Shown: positions 1 through 7,700, numbered from the stretch's first letter. The stretch is DNA of 64,000 nucleotides from Lachnospiraceae bacterium (GCA_025758065.1 CP107199.1:3445501-3509500); one strand, 5' to 3'. Made by a program: numbers and translations. The notes: generated from the letters alone by a model not told the origin.

Positions 1-17
1 GCCCCTTCGCTCTTTTA

Positions 18-497
18 TTAAAATAATGTTGGATCTGCACCATACCATGTCTGCACATCATTTTCTGCTGTTACATTATCAATCCACGCAATTCCAAATA
101 CGAACTTTGTTGTCTTAGTATCTCTCATAATTTGATATAAAACGCCATCTTCCATATAGTCATTATCATAATCATAAGTATTGGTTGCTCGTGTTCCGTC
201 AGAATAATATCCTGCTTCTCCTTCCATACCTATCGACAATTTTGTATTTTCTCTATAGAATGATTTTAATTCTAAACATTCTCCTGGTTCAATTTCATCT
301 CTACTCGATGCATGGTATTTCTTTATCTTGCAAGAAATTGTGTGCTGCTTGCCATCTGGCTCATATGATATTTCAATGCAAAATCTTCCTCTGACATCAG
401 GACATAATCTCTCTGATGCTCCAATATTCTTTACTGCATACTCCACCTTTTCATTATCTATATATATTTCAATATCTCCTAATGGTGTGGTCAACAC
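18..497 (-). CDS. Hypothetical protein, 159 aa
   Basis: I do not recognise the family. The 159-residue product has no signal peptide or membrane segment and is acidic, with a Y/D/N-rich stretch near residues 108-118 and an aromatic-rich C-terminus. The start is a GTG preceded by GGGGGAG at 5 bases, 22 bases from an extended -10 box, so the 5' leader is very short. It lies downstream of the frameshifted pseudogene at 540-1145 on the same strand and may be the last gene of the WYL cluster. Its ending at position 18 is a proper stop, so it is complete. Confidence 0.55.
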   Translation of the reverse strand: MLTTPLGDIEIYIDNEKVEYAVKNIGASERLCPDVRGRFCIEISYEPDGKQHTISCKIKKYHASSRDEIEPGECLELKSFYRENTKLSIGMEGEAGYYSDGTRATNTYDYDNDYMEDGVLYQIMRDTKTTKFVFGIAWIDNVTAENDVQTWYGADPTLF

Positions 498-518
498 AAG
501 AGCTCCCCCATCCTTTTT

Positions 519-524
519 ATTATA
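519..524 (-). promoter_or_regulatory. Extended -10 promoter box
   Basis: On the minus strand TATAAT is preceded by TGG, an extended -10 arrangement. A TTGACG lies 20 bases upstream, too far for an ideal -35, so the extended -10 probably carries the promoter. It would drive the 159-aa gene. Confidence 0.4.
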
Positions 525-539
525 CCACCTTACATATTG

Positions 540-1145
540 TTACACGTCAAAAACGGACGTAATAATACGCCCCATCGTCCTCATTTTATCTTCTCTTACC
601 TTCAGTATTTCCTTAGCTGTTTCCACTCTTCGCATTCTCCATACTTTTTTCCTTGTCAATATGCATATTCATTGCCAGATTACCCAGTCTACTAATAGAT
701 GCGGCCAGATGAATGTAATTTGTAGGTTTGTAGGTTTTATATCTCGTTGAAATCGCTACCTGCGTTTCTCTTGTTCCTCTGCACTTTTTATTTCATTAAC
801 AGTTAATATCTTAATAACATATCCATCCTTACAAAAAGAATTTTCATCATTTGCTCCGTCTACCTCAACAGCAAACACAGTACCATTCCCCAACTTTTCT
901 TTTAATGTGCAGATACCATACTTTCCTTCTATTTCTATCGCCTGCTTTAGGCATGTCCTTATTAGAAATGTCCATTCTCAGCTCTGCTCATTTTCTCTTC
1001 AACTTCGGTCATGTAACGCCTATCCATACCATAGAAGACTTCGACAGTTTTTGGATATTTCAATTTAAAAAAATTGTTCTCCTGCTGCCAATACAATTTC
1101 AGTTCCACCTGCAGAGGCTAATTCCCCAATCAAAACTTCTATCAT
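540..1145 (-). pseudogene. Frameshifted remnant of an unknown protein of about 200 aa
   Basis: No single frame is open, but consecutive minus-strand frames join into one coherent protein: MIEVLIGELASAGG at the start (1145), then FKLKYPKTVEVFYGMD, then KYGICTLKEKLGNG, then PTNYIHLAASISRLG, then RIITSVFDV at the stop (540-542). At least four frame changes are needed; the first lies in a run of seven T followed by AAA. I do not recognise the family. Repeated shifts suggest real decay, though homopolymer sequencing errors cannot be excluded. It lies between the 83-aa and 159-aa genes. Confidence 0.5.
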
Positions 1146-1168
1146 ATTTCACGAGTTTCTTGATTTAA

Positions 1169-1420
1169 TTAAACATTATTGAGAAGCAGTCTAGCCTTTT
1201 GCTCATCATTTTTTTCAACAGATAGCCGATAGTTTGTTTTTACAGTTCCATCACGAGATAATAAATAATTATCTCCACGAATATTGTTAAGGGCAAGCCT
1301 TAATTGATTGTTCACACTGGTGTCTTTATACTGGATGCTATTACTAGCAAGAATTTCTTTTGCAGCAAAGAATTTTTCTAAATTTAAGGTATTATATATT
1401 TCAACATATTTTCTGAACAA
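1169..1420 (-). CDS. Small hypothetical protein, about 84 aa
   Basis: Unknown small protein, mostly charged and helical, with no membrane segment. The frame is open up to a TTG at 1459, but AAAGGAGG sits inside that extension and points to the TTG at 1418-1420 (spacing about 10), giving a product beginning FRKYVEIYNTLNLEKFF after the start residue. It follows the Y/D-rich gene on the same strand by 60 bases. Function cannot be assigned. Confidence 0.4.
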   Translation of the reverse strand: MFRKYVEIYNTLNLEKFFAAKEILASNSIQYKDTSVNNQLRLALNNIRGDNYLLSRDGTVKTNYRLSVEKNDEQKARLLLNNV

Positions 1421-1479
1421 TAATACATTTCCTCCTTTTGCAAGTATATCTCTTTGCAATAAATGGTGCTTCTTTTAAA

Positions 1480-1773
1480 TCAATCTTCCCCCAGTTCATC
1501 CATTGCGTCATCTACACCATCCGCGTAGTCACTGTCTCGATCATATCTATCATAATCATAATCCCCATCCATATAAACATCGTCATATCCATCATCATAG
1601 GAATCATAAGAATTATATGTTGGTTTATTCGCTGATTTTGGTTTACTACTGTAGCTGCCACTGCTTAAACTGCCGGATGTCTCCCGATAGGAGTTTCCAG
1701 ATGATTTGCTTCTATAGGAAGATCCGCTAATGTCGATAAGATTATGTTCTGTATTGCTCAACTGATCTGGCAA
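1480..1773 (-). CDS. Low-complexity Ser/Tyr/Asp-rich protein, 97 aa
   Basis: The N-terminal half is Ser/Gly/Tyr-rich (SYRSKSSGNSYRETSGS) and the C-terminal half is an acidic Tyr/Asp repeat (YDSYDDGYDDVYMDGDYDYD). No fold is predicted from this; it is probably disordered. The TTG start overlaps the last 32 bases of the WYL regulator gene in another frame, so translation is probably coupled. Its composition is unlike its neighbours. Function unknown; a partner or decoy for the zinc-knuckle proteins is only speculation. Confidence 0.5.
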   Translation of the reverse strand: MPDQLSNTEHNLIDISGSSYRSKSSGNSYRETSGSLSSGSYSSKPKSANKPTYNSYDSYDDGYDDVYMDGDYDYDRYDRDSDYADGVDDAMDELGED

Positions 1774-2734
1774 TTTCCTTCCGCATTTGTTCTACTACAT
1801 CATCCGGGCCTACAATCTGAATATCCGATCCCAGTGAGAACACCCAACCCAGAAACTGTCTGCTGACACGTACATCCACGTTGACATTAAAATGCTCTTC
1901 ATCTGCCGGGATCATCATCACATCTTTCCCAAACCGATCAATGATCACTCCTGCCAGCTTATTATGCACTGATAGTTTTACGGTCTGCTCTTTTCCTCCA
2001 AACATTCCAAAACTCTTCTTTGCATAATCCGCCATATCCAGCTTTTTAAAGTGTTCTTTTCCTTCTCTTGATTCATCTGATATCTTGATATGTAACATCT
2101 TGTCTACACGGTAATGTTTAATCATTCCGGCATCTGTATCATATCCTACCAGGTAATAATTTTCATCATCCCAGGATAATCCCCAGGGACTGATGTGATA
2201 CCATGCTCCATTATGCCTAAGTTCCATTTCTTTTTTGGCATTCCACTGAAAATACTGAAATTTAATCTTCTTATTTTCTGAAATTGCATTATGGATCGCA
2301 TCAACCGTATAGTAGATGCTTTCATTCATCGTCTTAATTCTTCCTGATACATAAACCTGCCGCTGTAGCTTCTGCGCATCATACTTGCTGGCCAGTGTTT
2401 CCAGTTTTTTAATCAATGCATATGATTTCTTTTCCGTAATAAATTTGGAAGACTGGATCGCATCCACCAAAAGCTTCAGCTCTGGCAATTCAAAAGACCG
2501 ATTGGTAACATGATAATGATACCGATTTCCGATGGGTTCTCCTTCTACTTCAATACCAAAGACGCTTAAATCCCGCAAATCATTATAGATGCTTTTCCGG
2601 TCTGCTGTCACATCGTATTCTGACAGTGCTGCCATAATTTCCGGCATAGAGATATAATGCTCCTCATCAGTCCGTTCCAGCATGATCTGAGCCAACCGGT
2701 AAAGTTTAAATTTCTGATTACTTCCTTTTGGCAT
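1742..2734 (-). CDS. WYL-domain transcriptional regulator
   Basis: An N-terminal helix-turn-helix (KFKLYRLAQIMLERTDEEHY, then the DVTADRKSIYNDL recognition region) is followed by a WYL domain (FQYFQWNAKKEMELR, then the WGLSWDDENYYLVGYD strand) and a C-terminal extension with RVSRQFLGWVFSLG, the usual layout for DeoR-like WYL regulators of 320-350 aa. WYL domains bind ligands or nucleic acid and often control defence or DNA-repair loci. I chose the ATG at 2734 because AGGGGGGA lies 8 bases upstream; the frame is open to 2797. It shares the strand with the zinc-knuckle genes and overlaps the Y/D-rich gene downstream, so it probably regulates this cluster. Confidence 0.85.
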   Translation of the reverse strand: MPKGSNQKFKLYRLAQIMLERTDEEHYISMPEIMAALSEYDVTADRKSIYNDLRDLSVFGIEVEGEPIGNRYHYHVTNRSFELPELKLLVDAIQSSKFITEKKSYALIKKLETLASKYDAQKLQRQVYVSGRIKTMNESIYYTVDAIHNAISENKKIKFQYFQWNAKKEMELRHNGAWYHISPWGLSWDDENYYLVGYDTDAGMIKHYRVDKMLHIKISDESREGKEHFKKLDMADYAKKSFGMFGGKEQTVKLSVHNKLAGVIIDRFGKDVMMIPADEEHFNVNVDVRVSRQFLGWVFSLGSDIQIVGPDDVVEQMRKEIARSVEQYRT

Positions 2735-2765
2735 ACTTTCCATCCCCCCTTCGCATGATAAATTA

Positions 2766-2771
2766 AGTATA
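2766..2771 (-). promoter_or_regulatory. Extended -10 box upstream of the WYL gene
   Basis: Minus-strand TGGTATACT is a good extended -10. It lies about 32 bases before the chosen WYL start and supports that start over the more upstream ATG at 2797. Confidence 0.45.
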
Positions 2772-2809
2772 CCATACTCAGAAAACATGTGGGGCATCTT
2801 TTAACTTCT

Positions 2810-2977
2810 CTATACTTTTCCCTTTATTCTTATACCATTTAGGTACGCTTTCGTATCTTCCAGTTCACTTATGAGACTCTTTTTACAAACCTTACATATG
2901 ATTCCTGCAGGTGTAACTAATACTATTTTTGCATAAGCAATGTCTCCGATTTTATCGTATAATCGCCCGGCGCTCAT
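2810..2977 (-). CDS. Small hypothetical protein, 55 aa
   Basis: Short protein with a CKVCKK pair of cysteines in the middle and a hydrophobic beta-like segment (YAKIVLVTPAGIICKVC). AGGAG 5 bases before the ATG at 2977 sets the start. It lies between the 212-aa zinc-knuckle gene and the WYL gene on the same strand. Not recognised; a half zinc-knuckle is possible. Confidence 0.45.
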   Translation of the reverse strand: MSAGRLYDKIGDIAYAKIVLVTPAGIICKVCKKSLISELEDTKAYLNGIRIKGKV

Positions 2978-3098
2978 AGATTCTCCTATCACTGTATGAA
3001 AACTGTTCGCCGCATACCCGATTTTTAATCTGATACGCTTTTCATATTTTTATGTTTTGTTCCCGAAGCAGGTCTTTTTCACATTCCTATATTTGCTA

Positions 3099-3737
3099 TT
3101 AACCAAGCGCCAATTTACAAATAGATGGATCTTGTGCTTCAATACTTTTAAATAAATTTTCCAGTCGGATCTGGGACTGTTTTCTTTCTAAGCGTTTGAA
3201 TTTTCCTTCTGCCTGTCTATAATATTTTCTTTGTTTTGCAGTAGACTTGGGAAGCTTTCGATAATCCTCCATAATCGCAATTTTTGCTTTATCGTGTGCA
3301 GCTATATAATTGATCAGCTTATGTAATGACAATGTAGGTTTTACATCTCTCTGGCGATGATAATCTCCCCGCATTGCCTGATCAAATGGCATTTGATTAT
3401 TATAGGTATTTTTATGATAAAGAAGGTATTGGTCAATCTCTTTCTTCAAAAAGATCTTCCAACAGCCTATAGTGGTCCGCACATATAAGGTATCTGTTTT
3501 CTTCACGTAATTGATTGAAAGTTTGTATTCTTTTTCCCAAGTCTCAATCATTTCTTTCGTTCGAACTTCGCCACGCAAACCACCACAATACTTACAGCGG
3601 CAAAACCGCTTGCTAATTGCCAGTTTTTCAGAAATCATCATTCTGTTTCCTGGCTTCATTTTCTCTACATAAACACAATTCGGCCTGTGATACACTTTTC
3701 TTCTTTTTGATGGCATCATGCTTACAACTACGTCCAT
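3099..3737 (-). CDS. Ada-like zinc-knuckle protein, 212 aa (paralogue of the next gene upstream)
   Basis: Residues about 15-55 hold an Ada-like metal site: YHRPNCVYVEKM followed by FCRCKYCGG, giving His-Cys-Cys-Cys ligands. The rest (about 70-150: INYVKKTDTLYVRTTIGCWK, then YLLYHKNT and YHRQRDVKPTLSLHKLINYI) aligns segment by segment with the C-terminal half of the 3825-4973 product, so the two are paralogues. A lysine/arginine-rich C-terminus suggests nucleic-acid binding. AGGAGG 8 bases upstream fixes the ATG. It is 87 bases downstream of its paralogue and probably in the same transcript. Function unknown. Confidence 0.7.
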   Translation of the reverse strand: MDVVVSMMPSKRRKVYHRPNCVYVEKMKPGNRMMISEKLAISKRFCRCKYCGGLRGEVRTKEMIETWEKEYKLSINYVKKTDTLYVRTTIGCWKIFLKKEIDQYLLYHKNTYNNQMPFDQAMRGDYHRQRDVKPTLSLHKLINYIAAHDKAKIAIMEDYRKLPKSTAKQRKYYRQAEGKFKRLERKQSQIRLENLFKSIEAQDPSICKLALG

Positions 3738-3824
3738 TTCCTGTTTCCTCCTTTATTTTGATATAGATAGAATGCAGGATAAGGTGTTCTATAAAAATAC
3801 CATCCCAGCACTCTTTATTAAGAA

Positions 3825-4973
3825 TCAATACGAATGAATCTTTGCAAATAACTGTTCCATCCTGTTCTTTTTCACCATTCTTTTTGTGGCACCTGCATCA
3901 TGATATTTTATGTATGACGCCACATCAAAAAAATTCTTGGATATTAATTTCTGCTGATGGTATCCTTCCAAACATTTCTTTTTTTGCATTTTCATATATA
4001 GCGATCTGCTTACAGTAAAACTTTCATGATAAAGTTTGTATACTTTTCCCTCACGAAAATAAACGATCCAGCTCGAAATTGCTGTTTTAATAAACACCAT
4101 TTCATTGCTAATATTGTAAGAAAAACCAAAATATCTACAGATCTCTTCTATTGCATCTTCTGACAAAAGAAGATTTCGTAACCTTTCCTCTCTTTGGCTT
4201 CTTGCTGTCTTAATTATTTTCTGGTCCCATTTCAGCTGATTCCAAATCAGCATATGCTTACATACTCTGCATGCAGTATACCCCAAAAACACAGCACTTT
4301 GTGACTCCAACACAGTATTTTCTATCTTTAAAGCTTTCGCATATCGACATCCGCAGGCGTGCAATTTATAAGTTATTGTATTCGCAATACAATAATCATC
4401 TGCTGTCAAAAAACGATATTGTTTATAACATGTACAATACAGCTGATACAAATAGTTTACATCATGCTTTGCATTGTTTAAATAAGCAGAATCATACTCT
4501 ATTTTTGAATATTCTAACGCGCTTTTAAATCCTATTTTTCTCACTTCATTGTCAGCCGTACTTCCAAGTACTTCCTGTAAAAAAATAGCCTTGTGCTTCC
4601 TGATCCGGATTTTGCACTGTATCATATCACGCTTCCACAAATTATACGTATCTCTGTTCCAAACAATAATGTACCTATATTCAGGGAACGTCTGATCAAA
4701 AATATGATACACCTCTTCCTTTGACTTTCCCATCATTACATTTGTTTCCGTTGTATGACAAAGCCGCAGATTTACTGGATTTGCACTTTTGATATTACTT
4801 AACCGGATTCCCCTTGAAAAAATCTTGATTTTCTGCATATTTCTGTCTGCTGCAATAACACCAATCTGAAACGGTTCTCTATGCTCCAGATCTTCCGTTC
4901 CAGGTTCCTGGTTCCATTTGATATTGATAAATAAGTATGAAAGCATCTCTTTCTTTTGCACATTATCATCCAT
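3825..4973 (-). CDS. Degenerate DEDDh-exonuclease-like domain fused to an Ada-like zinc-knuckle module
   Basis: The N-terminal 180 residues follow the order of a DEDDh 3'-5' exonuclease: YLFINIKW where DxExT is expected, a YIIVWNRDTYNLW segment resembling the middle motif, then FKSALEYSKIEYDSAYLNNAKHD near the end motif. The first Asp and Glu are replaced (NIKW) and the usual His appears to be Asn, so catalysis is unlikely. Next comes a zinc knuckle (KLHACGCRYAKAL, then GYTACRVCK) and a region shared with the 212-aa paralogue (IKTAISSWIVYFREGKVYKL). I chose the ATG at 4973 because AAGGAG lies 9 bases upstream; the frame is open further to a TTG at 5024. The exonuclease resemblance is moderate. 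Confidence 0.6.
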   Translation of the reverse strand: MDDNVQKKEMLSYLFINIKWNQEPGTEDLEHREPFQIGVIAADRNMQKIKIFSRGIRLSNIKSANPVNLRLCHTTETNVMMGKSKEEVYHIFDQTFPEYRYIIVWNRDTYNLWKRDMIQCKIRIRKHKAIFLQEVLGSTADNEVRKIGFKSALEYSKIEYDSAYLNNAKHDVNYLYQLYCTCYKQYRFLTADDYCIANTITYKLHACGCRYAKALKIENTVLESQSAVFLGYTACRVCKHMLIWNQLKWDQKIIKTARSQREERLRNLLLSEDAIEEICRYFGFSYNISNEMVFIKTAISSWIVYFREGKVYKLYHESFTVSRSLYMKMQKKKCLEGYHQQKLISKNFFDVASYIKYHDAGATKRMVKKNRMEQLFAKIHSY

Positions 4974-5151
4974 CAAGTTCTTCTCCTTTGTCGTTGGCTC
5001 CTCAAACAATCCAGACAATTCCAACTCTGTCTTTGTTGCAGAAATATCATCTTCTTTAAAAACACATTTTTTCTTCGATGGCTACAATGTATTGCAATAG
5101 GTGGGGCATAAAAACACCGTCAAAGGATATTGCACTTTACATGGCATTTAA

Positions 5152-5192
5152 ATAAAAAGCAGCTAACCTATTTTTTCATAGACTAACTGCTC
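5152..5192 (-). terminator. Terminator of the toxin-antitoxin operon
   Basis: An imperfect stem (AGCAG...CTGCT plus inner CTAT/ATAG pairs) is followed on the minus strand by TTTTTATTTAAATGCC. The same tail recurs after the terminator at 6545-6583. Confidence 0.5.
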
Positions 5193-5219
5193 GTATTAAG
5201 TTCCATATTCAGTTTTATT

Positions 5220-5588
5220 CTATAAATCCGACAGTAAAATTCGGTCATATGCGCCATTTTTCTTATCTTCCGGGTGTGGTTCCAGTCCGATAATCGTAAT
5301 ATCTTTCTGGTCTGGTCCATAAACCCAGTACATTCTCATTGCGCCACTGGTTTTATTTTCCAGGTAAGACTGCCACTCTTTCATTCCATAACGTTTGGAT
5401 AATGGCTCTATCTCATGGGTTTGAAGACTTGGATACCCCGGATCTGCCGATAACAGCTTTAAAGCCTTTCCCCATTTTTTATACAACTGTTCTTCCTTCT
5501 TTTTTATATTCCCAGAACGATATTTCTCCTGCAGATCTAACCAAAGTTCCTGCATTTCAGGAATTCCCATTCGTATATTAAAGTTCAT
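5220..5588 (-). CDS. Probable toxin of a type II toxin-antitoxin pair
   Basis: A 122-aa protein ending with MRMYWVYGPDQKDITIIGLE and RILLSDL, a beta-rich tail resembling RelE/ParE/YoeB-fold toxins in which the last strands carry catalytic residues. The N-terminal helical part (LWLDLQEKYRSG, YKKWGKALKLL) also fits. It starts 12 bases after the antitoxin gene, the usual antitoxin-first order. A Shine-Dalgarno is weak, suggesting translational coupling. Which subfamily it belongs to, and its target, cannot be decided by eye; most relatives cleave mRNA at the ribosome. Confidence 0.6.
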   Translation of the reverse strand: MNFNIRMGIPEMQELWLDLQEKYRSGNIKKKEEQLYKKWGKALKLLSADPGYPSLQTHEIEPLSKRYGMKEWQSYLENKTSGAMRMYWVYGPDQKDITIIGLEPHPEDKKNGAYDRILLSDL

Positions 5589-5600
5589 TCTTTGTTCCTT

Positions 5601-5840
5601 TTAAAAATCTGATAGGTCAATAATTGGAGAAACTTCTCCTCTTTTAAAGTTACTTACTGCACGATCCATATCTGCCAGGGTTCTGGCTGAAATACTCTCT
5701 GGCACTGCCAGCTTTCGAGGTTCCAGAATAATGCAGCCATTTCCATATTCTTTTACATTATAATACTGATAAGCAGCTCCTCTAAGGGTAATCCTTTTTT
5801 TATTGTCCAGATGAGCAACATAATCTTTCATTGCTTCCAT
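5601..5840 (-). CDS. Probable cognate antitoxin
   Basis: An 80-aa protein. The N-terminal half (HLDNKKRITLRGAAYQYYNV, then GCIILEPRKL) looks like an AbrB/MraZ-type swapped-hairpin DNA-binding domain; the C-terminal half (ADMDRAVSNFKRGEVSPIID) is an amphipathic tail of the sort that wraps a toxin. AGGAGG at 8 bases selects the ATG at 5840. It precedes the toxin in one operon and has its own promoter with an overlapping palindrome, consistent with self-repression. Confidence 0.6.
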   Translation of the reverse strand: MEAMKDYVAHLDNKKRITLRGAAYQYYNVKEYGNGCIILEPRKLAVPESISARTLADMDRAVSNFKRGEVSPIIDLSDF

Positions 5841-5868
5841 TATCAACACCTCCTACGCAAGTATTTGT

Positions 5869-5882
5869 GTGGGAAATCCCAC
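5869..5882. promoter_or_regulatory. Perfect 14-bp palindrome, likely antitoxin operator
   Basis: GTGGGAAATCCCAC is a perfect palindrome 12 bases downstream of the -10 box, so it lies at or just after the transcription start. That is the usual place for conditional toxin-antitoxin autorepression. Confidence 0.55.
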
Positions 5883-5893
5883 CTTGTGCTATT

Positions 5894-5922
5894 ATAATAT
5901 GCCTTTCGATATTTTCTGTCAA
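5894..5922 (-). promoter_or_regulatory. Sigma-A promoter of the toxin-antitoxin operon
   Basis: On the minus strand TTGACA (5917-5922) is followed after exactly 17 bases by TATTAT (5894-5899). Confidence 0.6.
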
Positions 5923-5951
5923 TCCAAATTTACTTATTCCTAATTCTTTTT

Positions 5952-6026
5952 CTACATCTTTACGTACACATCCCATGCACGGCATCTCCTTTTGGCTCCT
6001 GCTGTATACATCACTCTATATTTCAT
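5952..6026 (-). pseudogene. Truncated RelE-type toxin remnant
   Basis: The RelB-like gene ends in ATGA, and this overlapping ATG opens MKYRVMYTAGAKRRCRAWD, the typical beginning of a RelE/YafQ toxin (MKYRV-YT). It stops at TAG after 24 codons, where about 90 are expected. The toxin is therefore dead while its antitoxin is intact. Confidence 0.55.
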
Positions 6027-6331
6027 ATACCAAATTCCCGTTTCATTTCTGCTTCAACTTCATCTGCTGAATACACTCTGCCAGCTTTAATATCTTCCAT
6101 ACCTTTTTCTATTTCTGCATCGAACTGTTTCTTTTTAAGAGAACCATACGCAACGGGTTCTTCATAAGCCGGAAGTTTCATTTCAAAAGGAATTCCTCTC
6201 TGGAGTACAATCTGTCTCAGAAACATTCCTACCGCATTGGACATTGGAATACCAAGTCGATCAAGCACCTGTTCTGCCTGTTCTTTCACTTCAGGCTCAA
6301 CACGTGCAAATACATTTGCTGTTCTTGCCAT
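6023..6331 (-). CDS. RelB/DinJ family antitoxin
   Basis: The ribbon-helix-helix start (ANVFARVEPEVKEQAEQVLD, then RLGIPMSNAVGMFLRQIVL) is diagnostic of RelB/DinJ antitoxins, and FEMKLP follows as in the family. Length 102 aa is normal. Its stop overlaps the start of a truncated RelE-like toxin, so it is now an orphan antitoxin that could still bind DNA or neutralise related toxins encoded elsewhere. Confidence 0.85.
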   Translation of the reverse strand: MARTANVFARVEPEVKEQAEQVLDRLGIPMSNAVGMFLRQIVLQRGIPFEMKLPAYEEPVAYGSLKKKQFDAEIEKGMEDIKAGRVYSADEVEAEMKREFGI

Positions 6332-6544
6332 AGATATAGCCTCCTTTTTTCTTCATTGTATTTCATTCGACTGCGAATTGCATGCAGTTCGTAATCTTTT
6401 TAAATCTCATTTTCAGCTTAAACGACTGCCTATATTTTTATAAACAGCCTCCACGTTAAATGTAAGCGTTCAAATTTCAGCCATAGTAAAAATTATCCAA
6501 TTACTTTTCAGTAGCCGGAGCACTTTGACAATTCACGGCATTTA

Positions 6545-6583
6545 AATAAAAAGCAGGCAAACCAATCTCTCAGTTTGCCTGCT
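6545..6583 (-). terminator. Strong terminator (11-bp stem)
   Basis: AGCAGGCAAAC pairs perfectly with GTTTGCCTGCT across a 10-base loop, and on the minus strand is followed by TTTTTATTT. It separates metG from the RelB gene. The flanking tail GGCATTTAAATAAAAAGCAG is repeated at 5142-5161. Confidence 0.7.
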
Positions 6584-6681
6584 CTCTTACATTTTATGAT
6601 CTGTTTTTTAGAAACTATACGATCACTCTTTATTCATCTACTCCAACCATAACAGAAGTAGCTTTGTGTATTTACCGTGTG

Positions 6682-6718
6682 CCAAAAGCAAATGACGCCG
6701 GTTACGACGCCATTTGCC
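6682..6718 (-). terminator. metG terminator
   Basis: GCAAATG...CATTTGC with G-U-containing inner pairs, followed on the minus strand by TTTTGGC. It lies 34 bases after the metG stop codon. Confidence 0.55.
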
Positions 6719-6751
6719 TTTTATATACACTTTACACAAAATATTTAGGAA

Positions 6752-7243
6752 TTAGTACAGCTTCGCACCCGCTGGAATATGGTTATCAACCATCAGAAGG
6801 TTCAGCTTCTCTTCTCCATTTTCCTCGCATACTGCGCTTAAGAGCATACCGCAGGATTCAATACCCATCATAGCTCTTGGAGGCAGGTTTGTGATGGCGA
6901 TCAGTGTCTTGCCAACCAGTTCTTCTGGCTCATAGTAAGCATGGATGCCGCTTAAGATGGTGCGGTCTGTGCCGGTTCCATCATCCAGAGTGAACTGAAG
7001 AAGCTTCTTGGATTTCTTAACTGCTTCGCAGGCTTTTACCTTCACAGCACGGAAATCGGACTTGGAGAAGGTATCAAAATCAACCTGCTCTTCAAATAAT
7101 GGCTCTACTTTTACCTTGGAGAAATCGATTTTCTCATTTGGTGTAAAGAATCCGTTGTTATCTCCTGCTGTCTGGCTGTCTGCTGCTTCAGCTGCCTGTG
7201 CTGCATTGTTTGCTTCGTTCTTTGCAGCGCCCTGTGTCTTCAT
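6752..7243 (-). CDS. metG: 3' end of methionyl-tRNA synthetase, displaced by integration (copy 1)
   Basis: This is only the C-terminal EMAP-II-like tRNA-binding domain of MetRS: DFDTFSKSDFRAVKVKACEA, SKKLLQFTLDDGTG, GKTLIAITNLPPRAMMGIES, ending HIPAGAKLY. The catalytic and anticodon domains are absent. The frame reads upstream through FPTMK, where the element begins, so the first ATG (7243) is the Met inside the insertion core and not a natural start. In an intact gene this tail would continue a protein of about 650 aa; here it was cut off by element 1. A terminator follows it. It is likely the original chromosomal end and is probably not translated as a useful protein. Confidence 0.85.
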   Translation of the reverse strand: MKTQGAAKNEANNAAQAAEAADSQTAGDNNGFFTPNEKIDFSKVKVEPLFEEQVDFDTFSKSDFRAVKVKACEAVKKSKKLLQFTLDDGTGTDRTILSGIHAYYEPEELVGKTLIAITNLPPRAMMGIESCGMLLSAVCEENGEEKLNLLMVDNHIPAGAKLY

Positions 7244-7252
7244 GGTAGGGAA
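7239..7252. other. Attachment-site core 1 (metG / element 1 left end)
   Basis: TTCATGGTAGGGAA encodes the metG residues FPTMK on the minus strand. The same core occurs at 24166 and 35976, each time between a metG piece and an integrase gene. Confidence 0.7.
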
Positions 7253-7357
7253 ATTCTCCCGAATTTGTAAATAACTCTTTGTAACTGTTTATATCTGCAC
7301 TGCTGTACATCCTGTTTCTGCCTCTGATTATACAAATACACCCAAATCATTATAAGT

Positions 7358-7394
7358 GGTCGCAACTCGGTCGCACATTGGTCGCAAGGTCGCG
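7358..7394. repeat. Integrase arm-type repeats, element 1 left end
   Basis: GGTCGCA begins at 7358, 7369 and 7380, an exact 11-bp period, with a near copy at 7388. Two copies, again 11 bp apart, occur at the right end of the same element (24090-24107). Confidence 0.6.
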
Positions 7395-7397
7395 GCT

Positions 7398-7635
7398 TTA
7401 TGCATTACCTGAGTGAGCCATCTTTTGACGATTAAAATATTCCTCAAAATTAATAAGTTCAGATTTTTTTAAATCCTTTGTAGCTTCAGCATAGATGTCC
7501 AAAGTGGTTTCTGCATCAGCATGTCCGAGAATCTCCTGCATAGCTTTGATATTTACTCCTGCTTCACACATCCTTGTTGTAAAAGTATGTCTTAAAGAAT
7601 GTTTGCAACGGTGTACAAAGGGAACATAATAAAAA
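7398..7635 (-). pseudogene. C-terminal stump of a Tn916-type tyrosine integrase
   Basis: The frame reads HSLRHTFTTRMCEAGVNIKA, then ILGHADAETTLDIYAEATKD, then the stop at 7398-7400. The His-x-x-Arg, GH and catalytic Tyr boxes are present, but the first 330 or so residues including the first catalytic Arg are gone. A stop codon and then unrelated DNA lie just upstream. It is the same class as the two complete integrases at 24352 and 36260, and it sits in the same place next to the metG core. Element 1 can no longer excise by itself. Confidence 0.85.
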
Positions 7636-7668
7636 ACTTAATAATGGACTGCCAATCTTACACAAAGT

Positions 7669-7700
7669 ACCGCCCAAACGAGACTACGGGCGGTATTTTT
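7669..7700 (+). terminator. Terminator upstream of parB
   Basis: ACCGCCC pairs with GGGCGGT, followed by ATTTTTGT. It is the 3' end of a lost plus-strand gene of the GC-rich block. Confidence 0.65.

Noticed and set aside
3628..3828. 66-codon frame between the two zinc-knuckle genes
   Set aside because: Overlaps the 212-aa gene out of frame by 110 bases, TTG start without a ribosome-binding site; the overlapping gene has a strong AGGAGG start.
5800..5985. 61-codon frame with CMGC and cysteines
   Set aside because: Covers the toxin-antitoxin promoter and operator and is out of frame with the antitoxin; the sequence is better explained by the regulatory sites and the RelE remnant.
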